DNA of 64,000 nucleotides from Roseiflexus castenholzii DSM 13941 (lineage in GTDB: Bacteria; Chloroflexota; Chloroflexia; Chloroflexales; Roseiflexaceae): contig NC_009767.1 of NCBI RefSeq assembly GCF_000017805.1, positions 558,001-622,000 of the forward strand, given 5' to 3'. The first letter of the stretch is position 1, and each line of letters starts with the position of its first letter. This document shows, one piece after another, positions 7,550 through 15,768 of this stretch. Below the pieces are notes generated by a model. That model had not been told where the DNA came from, ran no database searches, and saw nothing but the letters and a program-made list of their open reading frames with translations. Both the position numbers and the translations under genes were made by a program.

Positions 7550-9685
7550 ATGCGGTTGGCTAGCCAGGAACGACAGTCTATGATGATTACTCCGGGTGAG
7601 TTGATCCGCCTGGCGCGACCGATCCTGCGCTGGTGGTGGATTATGCTTATTACGGTGCCGCTCTCCAGCGGTGTCGCGTTTGCAATCAGCCGCTATGAAA
7701 CGCGCTACTACGTCGCCCGCGCGACGCTCATGATCGGCAATACGCTCGAAAGCCAGCGCCCCGATCCGATCCAGTTGCAATTGGGTTCGTCGCTTGGGCG
7801 TTTCTACGGCGAATTGGCGAAGCGTGAACGTATTCTCCAGCCGGTGCAGGAGAAGCTGAATCTGCCATTCTCCTGGAATGTGATCGCCAACTCCATGCTG
7901 CGTACCTCGGTGGTGCCAAGCGCCAACCTGCTCGAAATCTATGTGACCGACTCGAACCCGGTGCGCGCTGCGGCAATCGCCAATGCCGTTGCCGACCAGT
8001 TGATCGCGTATAGCCCGACCTCGCCCGACAAAGTGGCGGCTGAGCAGATGACCATTGAGCAGCAGTTGCGCGAGAGCGAGGTGCGCCTGAATGATCTGCG
8101 CGCGCGTATCGAGGAGACGACGTTTCGCCGCCAGCAGGTGGTCTCCGCCAGCGACCTCGCCGAAATCAATCAGACGCTGATGCAACTCGAGGCGAGTTTG
8201 AGCAAGGAGCAGGAGACGTACAATCGCCTGCTCTCGTTCAAGAATAATAGCGTGGTCAATGTGCTGACGCCGTTCGAGCCGGCCGAGCCGCCTTCCGCTC
8301 CTCTTCCCTCCCGGCGCAACATGACGATCCTGTTTGCCGGTCTTGGCGGATTCGTCATTGCCGTGGCAGCGGCCTATGTGCTGGATCGTGTCGATCCGCG
8401 GCTGCGCAGTCCGGGTGATATTCGTGATCGGATTGATCTCCCGGTGCTTGGAAGCGTTCCCAAAGGACCGCCCATCCAGCATGTTGCTAAGGCGCAGGCG
8501 GAACGCCGCCTCGAAGCCATACGTCAGGTGCAGACCAACCTCATGCTGTCGACGCGCGAAGGGGGGCTTCACGCCCTGCTGGTGACCAGTGCGCATCCAA
8601 ACGAAGCGCGCAGCGCCGTCAGCGCCGATCTCGCGGAACTGTTCGCGCGCTCGGGGCACCGTGTGCTTCTGGTGGATGCCGAGCCGACCGACCCGCACCT
8701 GTCGCGCCTGCTGCGCGCCGATCCAGACTCTGGTCGTCTGTGGACTCGCCTCGCGGCGGGAGATCGTCAGGCATTGCGGACGCACCTTGTTCCCCTGGCT
8801 ATTCCAAACGTCGCCTTGCTGCCGGTGGCGCCAACTCTCGATGCTCAGCCGGCGATGCTGAGTTCGCGTCGCTGGCACGAATTGACTCACCTGTTCACCA
8901 GTGTCGCCGATGTGGTGATCTTTGATGGACCGGCGGCGATGGTGGGACCGGATGCGGCGCTGCTGGCGCCCCACACGGATGGCGTGGTTTTCGTGGTAGA
9001 TCCGGCGACTGATGAGCAGGACGTGGTGGTGCAAAGCAAACAGCGCCTACAGAAAGACCAGCGCACCTATTTGATGGGGGTAGTGCTGCTCGAACCGGCT
9101 GCGTTCGAGGCAGCCCGCCGACCGTTGATCGGCGCCTGGCCCTGGCGTCGGCAGCCTGCCCTGCCGGACCTCTCAGGCAATGGCGTCGCCGTATCGCCGG
9201 ATGATGACGATTCTCGCCGGACTTCTCGCGCAACCGCTGCGGGAGAGCCGGTCATCTTTGATGTGGATACGTCTGACATTCCCGAAGCCGAGCATGTGAT
9301 CATTACACCGCCGCCCGACACTGATACAGGAGAAGATCGCGTTCTCGTGACGCCGCCTCCAGGCGCTATCGTGCAGCAATCGGGCGAAGACGCGCGTGAT
9401 CTCCGGTCAGGCGCTGCGCACACATCAGCGCACACTCGCAATGGCGTAAAACGACCGTCAGCGGATGATGCGCGTTCTGCGGAAGATGCGCCGCCAGATC
9501 GCACCCGACCTCAGCGCATATGCCCAAATCGCTGCGGTGGGGGGGAATTGGCGGAAGATGCGCCGCCAGATCGCACCCGACCTCAGCGCAATCATGGGGA
9601 GCGCCAGACATTGACCGCATCCTCAGCGGCAAAACCGCATCGCTCACGGTATAGCAGAAGTCGTAGACGCAGCAGATTGTCATGA
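7550..9685 (+). CDS. Wzz/BY-kinase-like polysaccharide co-polymerase with degenerate P-loop
   Basis: 711 residues. An N-terminal Wzz-type domain is bounded by membrane segments near 21-47 and 258-280, with a periplasm-type coiled region between (EQQLRESEVRLNDLRARIEE). It is followed by a cytoplasmic CpsD/CapB-like domain. In that domain the Walker-A lysine region reads TSAHPNEARSAVSAD instead of the usual GEGKS/T, while Walker A' is VLLVDAEP. The ATPase is therefore probably inactive or regulatory. No tyrosine-rich tail is seen; instead the tail is acidic, then contains two copies of AEDAPPDRTRPQR and an Arg/Ser-rich end. It would set chain length or couple polymerisation to export. ATG at 7550 or 7580 are both plausible, as each has a similar upstream site. 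It overlaps the next gene by ATGA. Confidence 0.8.
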   Translation: MRLASQERQSMMITPGELIRLARPILRWWWIMLITVPLSSGVAFAISRYETRYYVARATLMIGNTLESQRPDPIQLQLGSSLGRFYGELAKRERILQPVQEKLNLPFSWNVIANSMLRTSVVPSANLLEIYVTDSNPVRAAAIANAVADQLIAYSPTSPDKVAAEQMTIEQQLRESEVRLNDLRARIEETTFRRQQVVSASDLAEINQTLMQLEASLSKEQETYNRLLSFKNNSVVNVLTPFEPAEPPSAPLPSRRNMTILFAGLGGFVIAVAAAYVLDRVDPRLRSPGDIRDRIDLPVLGSVPKGPPIQHVAKAQAERRLEAIRQVQTNLMLSTREGGLHALLVTSAHPNEARSAVSADLAELFARSGHRVLLVDAEPTDPHLSRLLRADPDSGRLWTRLAAGDRQALRTHLVPLAIPNVALLPVAPTLDAQPAMLSSRRWHELTHLFTSVADVVIFDGPAAMVGPDAALLAPHTDGVVFVVDPATDEQDVVVQSKQRLQKDQRTYLMGVVLLEPAAFEAARRPLIGAWPWRRQPALPDLSGNGVAVSPDDDDSRRTSRATAAGEPVIFDVDTSDIPEAEHVIITPPPDTDTGEDRVLVTPPPGAIVQQSGEDARDLRSGAAHTSAHTRNGVKRPSADDARSAEDAPPDRTRPQRICPNRCGGGELAEDAPPDRTRPQRNHGERQTLTASSAAKPHRSRYSRSRRRSRLS
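9479..9595 (+). repeat. 40-bp direct repeat inside coding sequence
   Basis: A segment beginning GCGGAAGATGCGCCGCCAGA occurs twice, at about 9479 and 9552, in the same reading frame. It encodes the duplicated AEDAPPDRTRPQR in the tail of the Wzz-like protein. Confidence 0.9.
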
Positions 9686-10404
9686 AGCAGGTCAATCTTT
9701 ACCTCTCGCGCCAGGCATCGTCGATTGGTCGGTATATCTGGGAGCAGATCGTCCAGGCGGCGGCGGGATGGATTCCCGGTATCGTCGGGATTGGCGTGCG
9801 GGCGGTTTTGTATCGCGCAATCCTGCACATGGACGGTGTGGCAGCCATCGAGGAGGGCGTGCGCATCCGCTTTGCCGATAATGTGCGCCTGGGGCGCGGT
9901 GTGTATCTCGATCATGGCGTCTACCTGCACGCCTGTCCTGGCGGTATTTCCATCGGTCCCGACAGTTATGTGATGAAGAATGCCATCCTGCACGTCTACA
10001 ATTTCCGCGATCTGCCGCGTGCTGGCATTCGGATCGGCGCCCGGTCGCTGATCGGCGAGGCGTGCATTTTGCGCGGGCAGGGCGGCATTACCATCGGCGA
10101 TGATGTCTTTCTTGCGCCGCTGGTGCAGATGCTGGCGGTCAACCATGTGTATCACGACACGAGCCGACCGATCAGTCTTCAGGGGATTACCTGCCAGGGG
10201 ATTACGGTCGAGAATGGCGCCTGGATCGGCGGCGGCGCAATTATCCTGGACGGGGTCCGCATCGGTAAAAACGCTGTTGTTGGCGCCGGCGCGGTCGTCA
10301 CCCGCGATGTGCCCGATTACTGCGTCGCCGTCGGCAATCCGGCGCGCATCGTGCGCGATCTGCGCAGTCAGCCGGCGGCGCCAGCGAACGTTCCGGTGTA
10401 TTGA
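9682..10404 (+). CDS. Hexapeptide-repeat O-acetyltransferase-like protein
   Basis: 240 residues with a left-handed beta-helix of I/V/L-G-x(4) repeats (VRLGRGVYLDHGVYLHA, ISIGPDSYVM, ITIGDDVFLAPLV, ITVENGAWIGGGAIILDGVRI). The NHVYHDTSRPI loop, with a histidine typical of the WbbJ/maltose-acetyltransferase group, is present. An N-terminal amphipathic helix precedes the coil domain. Such enzymes move an acetyl group from acetyl-CoA to a sugar hydroxyl. The start overlaps the end of the Wzz-like gene by 4 nt, implying translational coupling and a role in decorating the same glycan. Acceptor sugar unknown. Confidence 0.8.
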   Translation: MKQVNLYLSRQASSIGRYIWEQIVQAAAGWIPGIVGIGVRAVLYRAILHMDGVAAIEEGVRIRFADNVRLGRGVYLDHGVYLHACPGGISIGPDSYVMKNAILHVYNFRDLPRAGIRIGARSLIGEACILRGQGGITIGDDVFLAPLVQMLAVNHVYHDTSRPISLQGITCQGITVENGAWIGGGAIILDGVRIGKNAVVGAGAVVTRDVPDYCVAVGNPARIVRDLRSQPAAPANVPVY

Positions 10405-10707
10405 GCCGTATCCGGTGCGGTGATGTTGGGTTGCAACGTCGCTACGGGCGATTGGCGCTTGTTTCTCACCGTTGTTCCTATCGCGTATCGCATATTTCGT
10501 CCGAGCGTCTGGCTGATGCGCATAATGCGGCGCTGGACTGGCTTGCCCCTTTTTGCCGGCGTTCAAGGGCGGACCGAACGCATGAGTAAAGCGGGCATGC
10601 ATGGCGTTGGGATGCGCCGTTGTACCCTCCCCCCCAGCCCCGTTCCCGTGTGCGGGAGCGGGGAGTTCACCAACCGGCGCCGGTGGTCGGTACGCGAGTT
10701 TGACTGA

Positions 10708-10854
10708 TACCAATTCCCGGTGCACATCCGGCATGGTCACCTCGAGCAGTGCGAGGGGGCGTGCGCGACCCGCTTAGATTCCTCGCTGCGCTCGGCATGA
10801 CAAGTCGCTGCGCTCGGCATGACAAGCGTGCGGCATCTTCAATCGTCATTGGTG
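10708..10854 (-). repeat. MITE-like TACCAAT element, copy E1
   Basis: 147 bp, begins TACCAATTCC and ends GTCATTGGTG. Contains two copies of the 22-bp internal unit (core GCTGCGCTCGGCATGACA). Left flank TGA, right flank TTA. Confidence 0.85.
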
Positions 10855-10934
10855 TTACCCCCAGCCCCGTTCCCGTGTGCGGGAGCGGGGAGTTCACCAA
10901 CCGGCGCCGGTGGTCGGTACGCGAGTTTGACTGA

Positions 10935-11191
10935 TACCAATTCCCGGTGCACATCCGGCATGGTCACCTCGAGCAGTGCGAGGGGGCGTGCGCGACCCGC
11001 TTAGATTCCTCGCTGCGCTCGGAATGACAAGTCGCTGCGCTCGGAATGACAAGTCGCTGCGCTCGGCATGACAAGTCGCTGCGCTCGGCATGACAAGTCG
11101 CTGCGCTCGGAATGACAAGTCGTTGCGCTTGGAATGACAAGTCGCTGCGCTCGGAATGACCAGCATGCGGCATCTTCAATCGTCATTGGTA
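10935..11191 (-). repeat. MITE-like TACCAAT element, copy E2
   Basis: 257 bp with seven internal 22-bp units, otherwise like E1. It is the second copy in the 227-bp tandem duplication but has gained five internal units, so unit number changes quickly. Confidence 0.85.
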
Positions 11192-11441
11192 TTACCCCCT
11201 GCCCTGTTCGCGTGTGCGGGAGCGGGGAGACCCGCGCCGTGTTTGGGTCTGTTCCGCATACCATATCTGGATCATGCAGAAGTCGCCGGCTTCTGACGCA
11301 CCCCTCACCCCTGTTCCCCCGTTGCGTCATCCGATTGTCATATCTCCATGCCACGATCTCTATCAGTGAGCCAACGTGGACATTCCCAGAGCGCGCCCGG
11401 CGGCGCTGTGCGATGGGTGCAGGTGAGGAGGAATCAGGCGT

Positions 11442-12686
11442 ATGACAACGTTATCGGTAGTGATCCCGGCGTATAACGAAGAAGATGGAATTGCAGCCAT
11501 TGTTGAGCGGGTGCTGGCAATCGAGCCTGAATTGCCGAAATATGGCGTTGATGCGCTGGAGTGCATCGTAGTCGATGACGGTTCGCGCGACCGAACGGCG
11601 GAAATCGTGCGGCGCTACGTACCGCGGGTGCGCCTGATTCAACAGCCGAACAAAGGGTATGGCGGGGCGTTGAAGACCGGCTTTCAGGCGGCAAGCGGCG
11701 AGTTGCTCGGCTTTCTCGACGCCGATAGCACCTATCCGCCCGAATATTTTCCGCAGATGTGCCGGGTCGCGCTCGATGGCGCCGACCTGGTGATCGGCAG
11801 CCGAATGGCAGGCGCAACGAGCGAGATGCCGCTGGTGCGACGTATCGGAAATTTCATTTTTGCCAACCTGCTCTCCCTGGTTGCGGGTGTGCGCATCAGC
11901 GATAGCGCGAGTGGTCAGCGGGTCATCCGACGCGAGGTATTGCCAATTCTCTATCCGCTTCCCGATACACTCGACTTCACGCCGGCAATGAGCACGCGAG
12001 CGCTGCACGAAAACCTGCGCATGGTCGAAGTGCCCATTCCGTACAAGGAACGCTCCGGGCGCAGCAAACTGAGTGTGGTGCGCGATGGGTTGCGTTTCTT
12101 CAAGAGTATTGTATGGACGGCGTTGACCTATAATCCGGTGCGGATCTTCGGCGGCATCGGCGCATTGCTGCTCCTGCTGAGCATGCTGGTGATGGTGCTG
12201 GCGTTCGGCTTGCAGGCGTTCGGCATCGACTCGGTCGTCTCCTTCCCGCGTCTGTTCGGCGCGCTGGTGCTGGCGGTCGCCGGGGTGACGCTGTACACGA
12301 CCGGGACATCGTTCAGTTATATCGTTGCGCTATTTCACAAGCGCCCGATCCGGCAGGGCATGTTCGGTCCGCGCGGCAACGGACGCAAGATCGAGAAGCA
12401 CTACTGGTGGCTGGGAATTCTGGCGGTTCTGCTGGGTGTTGCGCTCTATGTCGCCGCCGTCGCTTTCGATCTGACCAATCCGGCGTTGCAGGTCTCGTGG
12501 TTTGCGCCGGTGGTCAGCGCGCTCATGGTGCTGACCGGCGTGCAACTGGTGAGCGCCTGGAGCCTGGCGCGCGTGCTGGCGGAACTGAGCGCGCGCGAGG
12601 GTCTGGCGGCGCGTGATCTTACCGGCAATAGCGTGTCGGATGTCGCCGCGAATGCCGAGAGCGTGCGGACTGCGGCGGTCTCGTGA
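11442..12686 (+). CDS. GT2 glycosyltransferase, dolichyl/polyprenyl-phosphate sugar synthase-like, with C-terminal membrane domain
   Basis: 414 residues. An N-terminal GT-A domain (LSVVIPAYNEEDGI, DDGSRDRT, DxD region FLDADSTYP, SGQRVIRREVL) resembles DPM1/ArnC-type transferases that load a sugar on polyprenyl phosphate. The second half has about four hydrophobic segments (from residue 225), like the GtrB-type anchors. The ATG follows GGTGAGGAG. It would provide lipid-linked sugar donors for the GT-C-like enzymes encoded at 40-45 kb. The C-terminal 40 residues are Ala/Glu-rich and not conserved in type. A strong hairpin follows the stop. Confidence 0.85.
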   Translation: MTTLSVVIPAYNEEDGIAAIVERVLAIEPELPKYGVDALECIVVDDGSRDRTAEIVRRYVPRVRLIQQPNKGYGGALKTGFQAASGELLGFLDADSTYPPEYFPQMCRVALDGADLVIGSRMAGATSEMPLVRRIGNFIFANLLSLVAGVRISDSASGQRVIRREVLPILYPLPDTLDFTPAMSTRALHENLRMVEVPIPYKERSGRSKLSVVRDGLRFFKSIVWTALTYNPVRIFGGIGALLLLLSMLVMVLAFGLQAFGIDSVVSFPRLFGALVLAVAGVTLYTTGTSFSYIVALFHKRPIRQGMFGPRGNGRKIEKHYWWLGILAVLLGVALYVAAVAFDLTNPALQVSWFAPVVSALMVLTGVQLVSAWSLARVLAELSAREGLAARDLTGNSVSDVAANAESVRTAAVS

Positions 12687-12723
12687 GGCGAGGTCGGCAA
12701 AGGGATTGGCGGCAGATCTCGCG

Positions 12724-12754
12724 GGATCGGCGAAGGTATTGCCTTCGCCGATCC
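12724..12754 (+). terminator. 13-bp perfect hairpin after GT2 gene
   Basis: GGATCGGCGAAGG pairs perfectly with CCTTCGCCGATCC around a 5-nt loop, 38 bp after the stop codon. There is no T tract, so it may be a factor-dependent terminator or mRNA 3' stabiliser. The rest of the 250-bp gap to the next gene shows nothing else. Confidence 0.5.
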
Positions 12755-12936
12755 GGTCCTGTCCATCATGCCCGTGCTGTTCGTGTGCAGCCCCCCGGAC
12801 GTGACAGATCATCTGCCTGCATCAGGGCACAGTCGGGGCAGCGCCTTTCGGGCAATCAGATCGATAGTTTTGCAGCAGGCGGCGTGGCGAGTTGCTGTGC
12901 GACATGCATGCGTAGACCTGTATTCACGTACTGACA

Positions 12937-14958
12937 ATGACTATGACGAAACGCACATCTCGTCCAATCATCTCCCGCCGTCGCTTCCTTCAGGCGTGTG
13001 CATGCACGGTTGCAGCCGGGGCGCTTGGCGCAACGGGGTATGTCGTCGCCAACGCTCCGCTTCCCCCACCGTATCCTGAATCATCGGTCTTTCAGACGCC
13101 GGTTGCAGGTATACCGACGCCTGGCGCGCCTATCCTGTTGGTGACGAATCCAGGTGCGCAGCCGTCGTTTGGCGCGTACCTTGGCGCTATTCTGCGCGCG
13201 GAAGGGTTCGTAGCGTTTCGGATGGCACGCCTCGATGCGATCAATCCGGCGCTGCTGGCGCAGTTTCCGCTCGTGCTGCTGACAGTCGGTCCGTTGACCG
13301 CAGAAGCGTCCGATCTGTTCCGGGCATATGTGCTGAATGGCGGGCATCTGATTGCATTTCGTCCCGATCCGCGCCTCGCCGACCTCATGGGTGTGCGCGC
13401 GCTCGGAGGTGATGTGACCGACGGAATGCTGGCGGTCGCCGATCATCTGCTCGCGCAGGGCATTACCACCCAGGCGCTTCAGGTTCACACCCCGATGGCG
13501 CAGTATGAACTGGCGGGCGCTGAGGCGGTCGCCTGGATCGCCCGTCGTGACAGCAGCCGAACGTCCTACCCTGCTGTGACGCTGATGCGCGCCAAAAAAG
13601 GCATCGCTGCGCTGTGGGCATTCGACCTGCCCCGTAACATCGCCCTCATCCGCCAGGGGAATCCGGCAGCGGCAAACCAGGAGCGCGACGGGATGGAAGG
13701 CGTTCGGACGGTTGATCTGTTTGTGGATTGGATCGATCTTGATCGTATTGACATTCCGCAGGCAGACGAGCAGCAGCGATTGCTCGCAAATATGATCCAT
13801 GCGCTGGCGGGTGAGGCGCCGCTGCCGCGCCTCTGGCACCTGCCGGCTGGCGCTTCTGCGGTTCTGGTGGCAACCGGTGATGCGCACGGACTGCTGGCTT
13901 CCCATATTGCTACGGCGCTGGAACTGGTCAGCCGGTACGATGGCGCGCTGTCGATCTACTATGCCCCGCCGCCGATGAGCAACCGGTCGCGGACGCTGCG
14001 CCGGGTTCGTTGGTTGGCTGAAGAATTGCCGGTTGCCGGCGCGGTCTTCACCGACGACGCAGGGTACCCCACTCCGAAAGATGTGGCGCGCTGGCGCGAA
14101 AGGGGACACGGGTTCGGATTGCATCCCTACGTTGAACAGGGAGTGGGCAAGGGGTATCACGAGTACTGGAATACCTTCATCAAACTGGGGTATGGACCGG
14201 CTGAGCCAACCGTGCGCACCCATCGGGTGCTCTGGTCGGGGTGGGTCGAAACAGCGCGGGTGCAGGCGCAGTATGGACTACGCATGAGTCTCGACCACTA
14301 CCACAGTGGTCCGCTGATGCGTCGCGCAGACGGGCGCTGGGTTCATGGGTACCTCACGGGGAGCGGACTGCCCATGCCGTTCGTCGATGAGCAAGGGAAT
14401 CTGTTGCGAGTCTATCAGCAGCATACGCACATTGTCGATGAGCACCTGATGCGGGTGTTCGACACCGGCTACGAGATGGGAGTGGATGTCAATGAAGCCA
14501 TTGCCATCGCGTGCCGGCAGATCGATGCAGCGGTAGAGCAATATCCCTCGGCGCTTGGATTACAGTGTCATATCGACCCGTTTGCCTTTGGCGGCGAGAA
14601 GGCGGAGGCGGCGAGTGTGTGGTTCGACCGCGTGCTCGACCATGCGGCGTCGCGCGGGGTGATGATTGTGTCGGCGGAACAATGGCTGGCGTTCACCGAG
14701 ATGCGCGATCAGGCGGAGATGCGCAACCTGATGTGGAATGAGTCTGAGGGCGTGTTGATGTTCGAAGCGGTTATTAGTGCGGAGTCGCAGCGCGCGCCGG
14801 CGCTTCTGCTGCCCCTGGAACACCGCAGGCGCATACTGCGCCAGGTGACGATTGATAGCGTGCTGGCGAGCGCCGAGCAAAAGCGTGTGGGGGGAGTCGC
14901 CTACGGTGCGGTGGCGCTGGCTGCCGGGAGGCGACAGGTGAGGGCATATTATAGATGA
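12937..14958 (+). CDS. TAT-exported polysaccharide-deacetylase-like protein
   Basis: 673 residues. The N terminus has a twin-arginine signal (SRRRFLQ at 13-19, then a hydrophobic stretch to GYVVANA), so it is exported folded. Residues about 60-260 resemble a class-I amidotransferase or ThuA-like fold (PILLVTNPGAQPSFGAYLGAI, GGHLIAFRPDP). Residues about 300-580 look like a NodB-type barrel: VLVATGDAHG, AGAVFTDDAGYPTPKDVARW, GHGFGLHPYVE, and QCHIDPFAFGG near the end. The metal triad cannot be assigned with certainty. It likely acts on cell-surface glycan outside the membrane. The assignment is by pattern only. Confidence 0.55.
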   Translation: MTMTKRTSRPIISRRRFLQACACTVAAGALGATGYVVANAPLPPPYPESSVFQTPVAGIPTPGAPILLVTNPGAQPSFGAYLGAILRAEGFVAFRMARLDAINPALLAQFPLVLLTVGPLTAEASDLFRAYVLNGGHLIAFRPDPRLADLMGVRALGGDVTDGMLAVADHLLAQGITTQALQVHTPMAQYELAGAEAVAWIARRDSSRTSYPAVTLMRAKKGIAALWAFDLPRNIALIRQGNPAAANQERDGMEGVRTVDLFVDWIDLDRIDIPQADEQQRLLANMIHALAGEAPLPRLWHLPAGASAVLVATGDAHGLLASHIATALELVSRYDGALSIYYAPPPMSNRSRTLRRVRWLAEELPVAGAVFTDDAGYPTPKDVARWRERGHGFGLHPYVEQGVGKGYHEYWNTFIKLGYGPAEPTVRTHRVLWSGWVETARVQAQYGLRMSLDHYHSGPLMRRADGRWVHGYLTGSGLPMPFVDEQGNLLRVYQQHTHIVDEHLMRVFDTGYEMGVDVNEAIAIACRQIDAAVEQYPSALGLQCHIDPFAFGGEKAEAASVWFDRVLDHAASRGVMIVSAEQWLAFTEMRDQAEMRNLMWNESEGVLMFEAVISAESQRAPALLLPLEHRRRILRQVTIDSVLASAEQKRVGGVAYGAVALAAGRRQVRAYYR

Positions 14959-15768
14959 CCGTCACCTGGCGGCAGGACGTCGTGCCGCGCTTTGATGCCC
15001 GCTCTTTTGAACCACAGAGGCGCAGAGGTCACAGAGGGAAATGAGAACGTTCGCTTTTGCGATATTTCTCTTTCGCGCCGTTCGGTGCTGCAAGGGTGTA
15101 TTTTCCGGCAAGCCCTCATGTTAACCGTCCGTTCTTGGGTATTAGAATGCCTCAACGCCCCCTCTCTAGCAGCGCTGGAGAGGGGGCAGGGGGATGAGGA
15201 AGAAAAAGGCTTCGGGACGAGGAAAACGTTCATCGCGTTTAAGAAAACTCCACATCCTGATAGGAAGATCAACCAAAACTCAGACAATCGAGCCTGCGCC
15301 TGTGGAGCGGCCGGCGTTGGCTTCGACAGGCTCAGCCAACGCCGATCACGAGATGGTCCAATATCTGGTTGATCTTCCTGTGAGATTGGCGGAGGTGACG
15401 ATCGACGCCGGAGCGTTACTTTCAGGCACGGCAGAACGGTATCCTCACAGGGCACTGAAGCGAAACCTTATCTCATCAGTCTGGTCCATGTCTGACCAGA
15501 TGGACGAAAAGAAATCCAAAGAGACGATACTTTTCTCAGAATGCAGTAATGACACCGCGGATTGTTGCACCAGGGCGCATCGCATCCTGGCAGGAAGGCA
15601 TATCCTCCGCTGCGCTGCCGTCGCCTGTCACAGCAGCGTCAAGAGTTGTTCCAGTCAAGTTGTCATGAAATAGTCGAGCGATGCTGCTCTGATCCAGCGG
15701 GCGCTCGGCTGGGTCGCATCTGCGCCTGTGGAGTGGACGATACATTAAAGAAGAGGGAGACCTAATCC
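14959..15768. other. Gene-free gap with several short palindromic repeats
   Basis: About 800 bp without a credible gene. It holds a CACAGAGG-type repeat (near 15010), a hairpin CCCCCTCTC/GAGAGGGGG (15158-15186), a hairpin GGCGTTGGCT/AGCCAACGCC around CTTCGACAGGCT (15313-15343), and a short duplicated segment TGCGCCTGTGGAG at about 15297 and 15720. These are common dispersed repeat types; no function can be read from them. Confidence 0.6.

Larger units (their letters stand above)
10634..11232. repeat. 227-bp tandem duplication carrying two interspersed elements
   Basis: The block from 10634 recurs at 10861 with an exact 227-bp offset. Each copy has a flank (CCAGCCCCGTTCCCGTGTGC…) followed by one TACCAAT-ended element; a third, partial flank lies at about 11195-11232. 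Neither copy encodes a credible protein. This fills most of the 1-kb gap between the acyltransferase and the next glycosyltransferase. Confidence 0.9.

Noticed and set aside
6803..9034. 743-codon minus-strand frame opposite gmhB and the Wzz-like gene
   Set aside because: Composition is that of an antisense shadow in GC-rich DNA (His/Arg/Gln-rich, no domains); the plus-strand genes have clear motifs.
10894..11354. Minus-strand frames reading repeats of SFRAQRLVIPSAA or CHSERSDLS
   Set aside because: They are the internal 22-bp units of the TACCAAT element read in different frames; such CHSERSEE-type products are well-known annotation artefacts.
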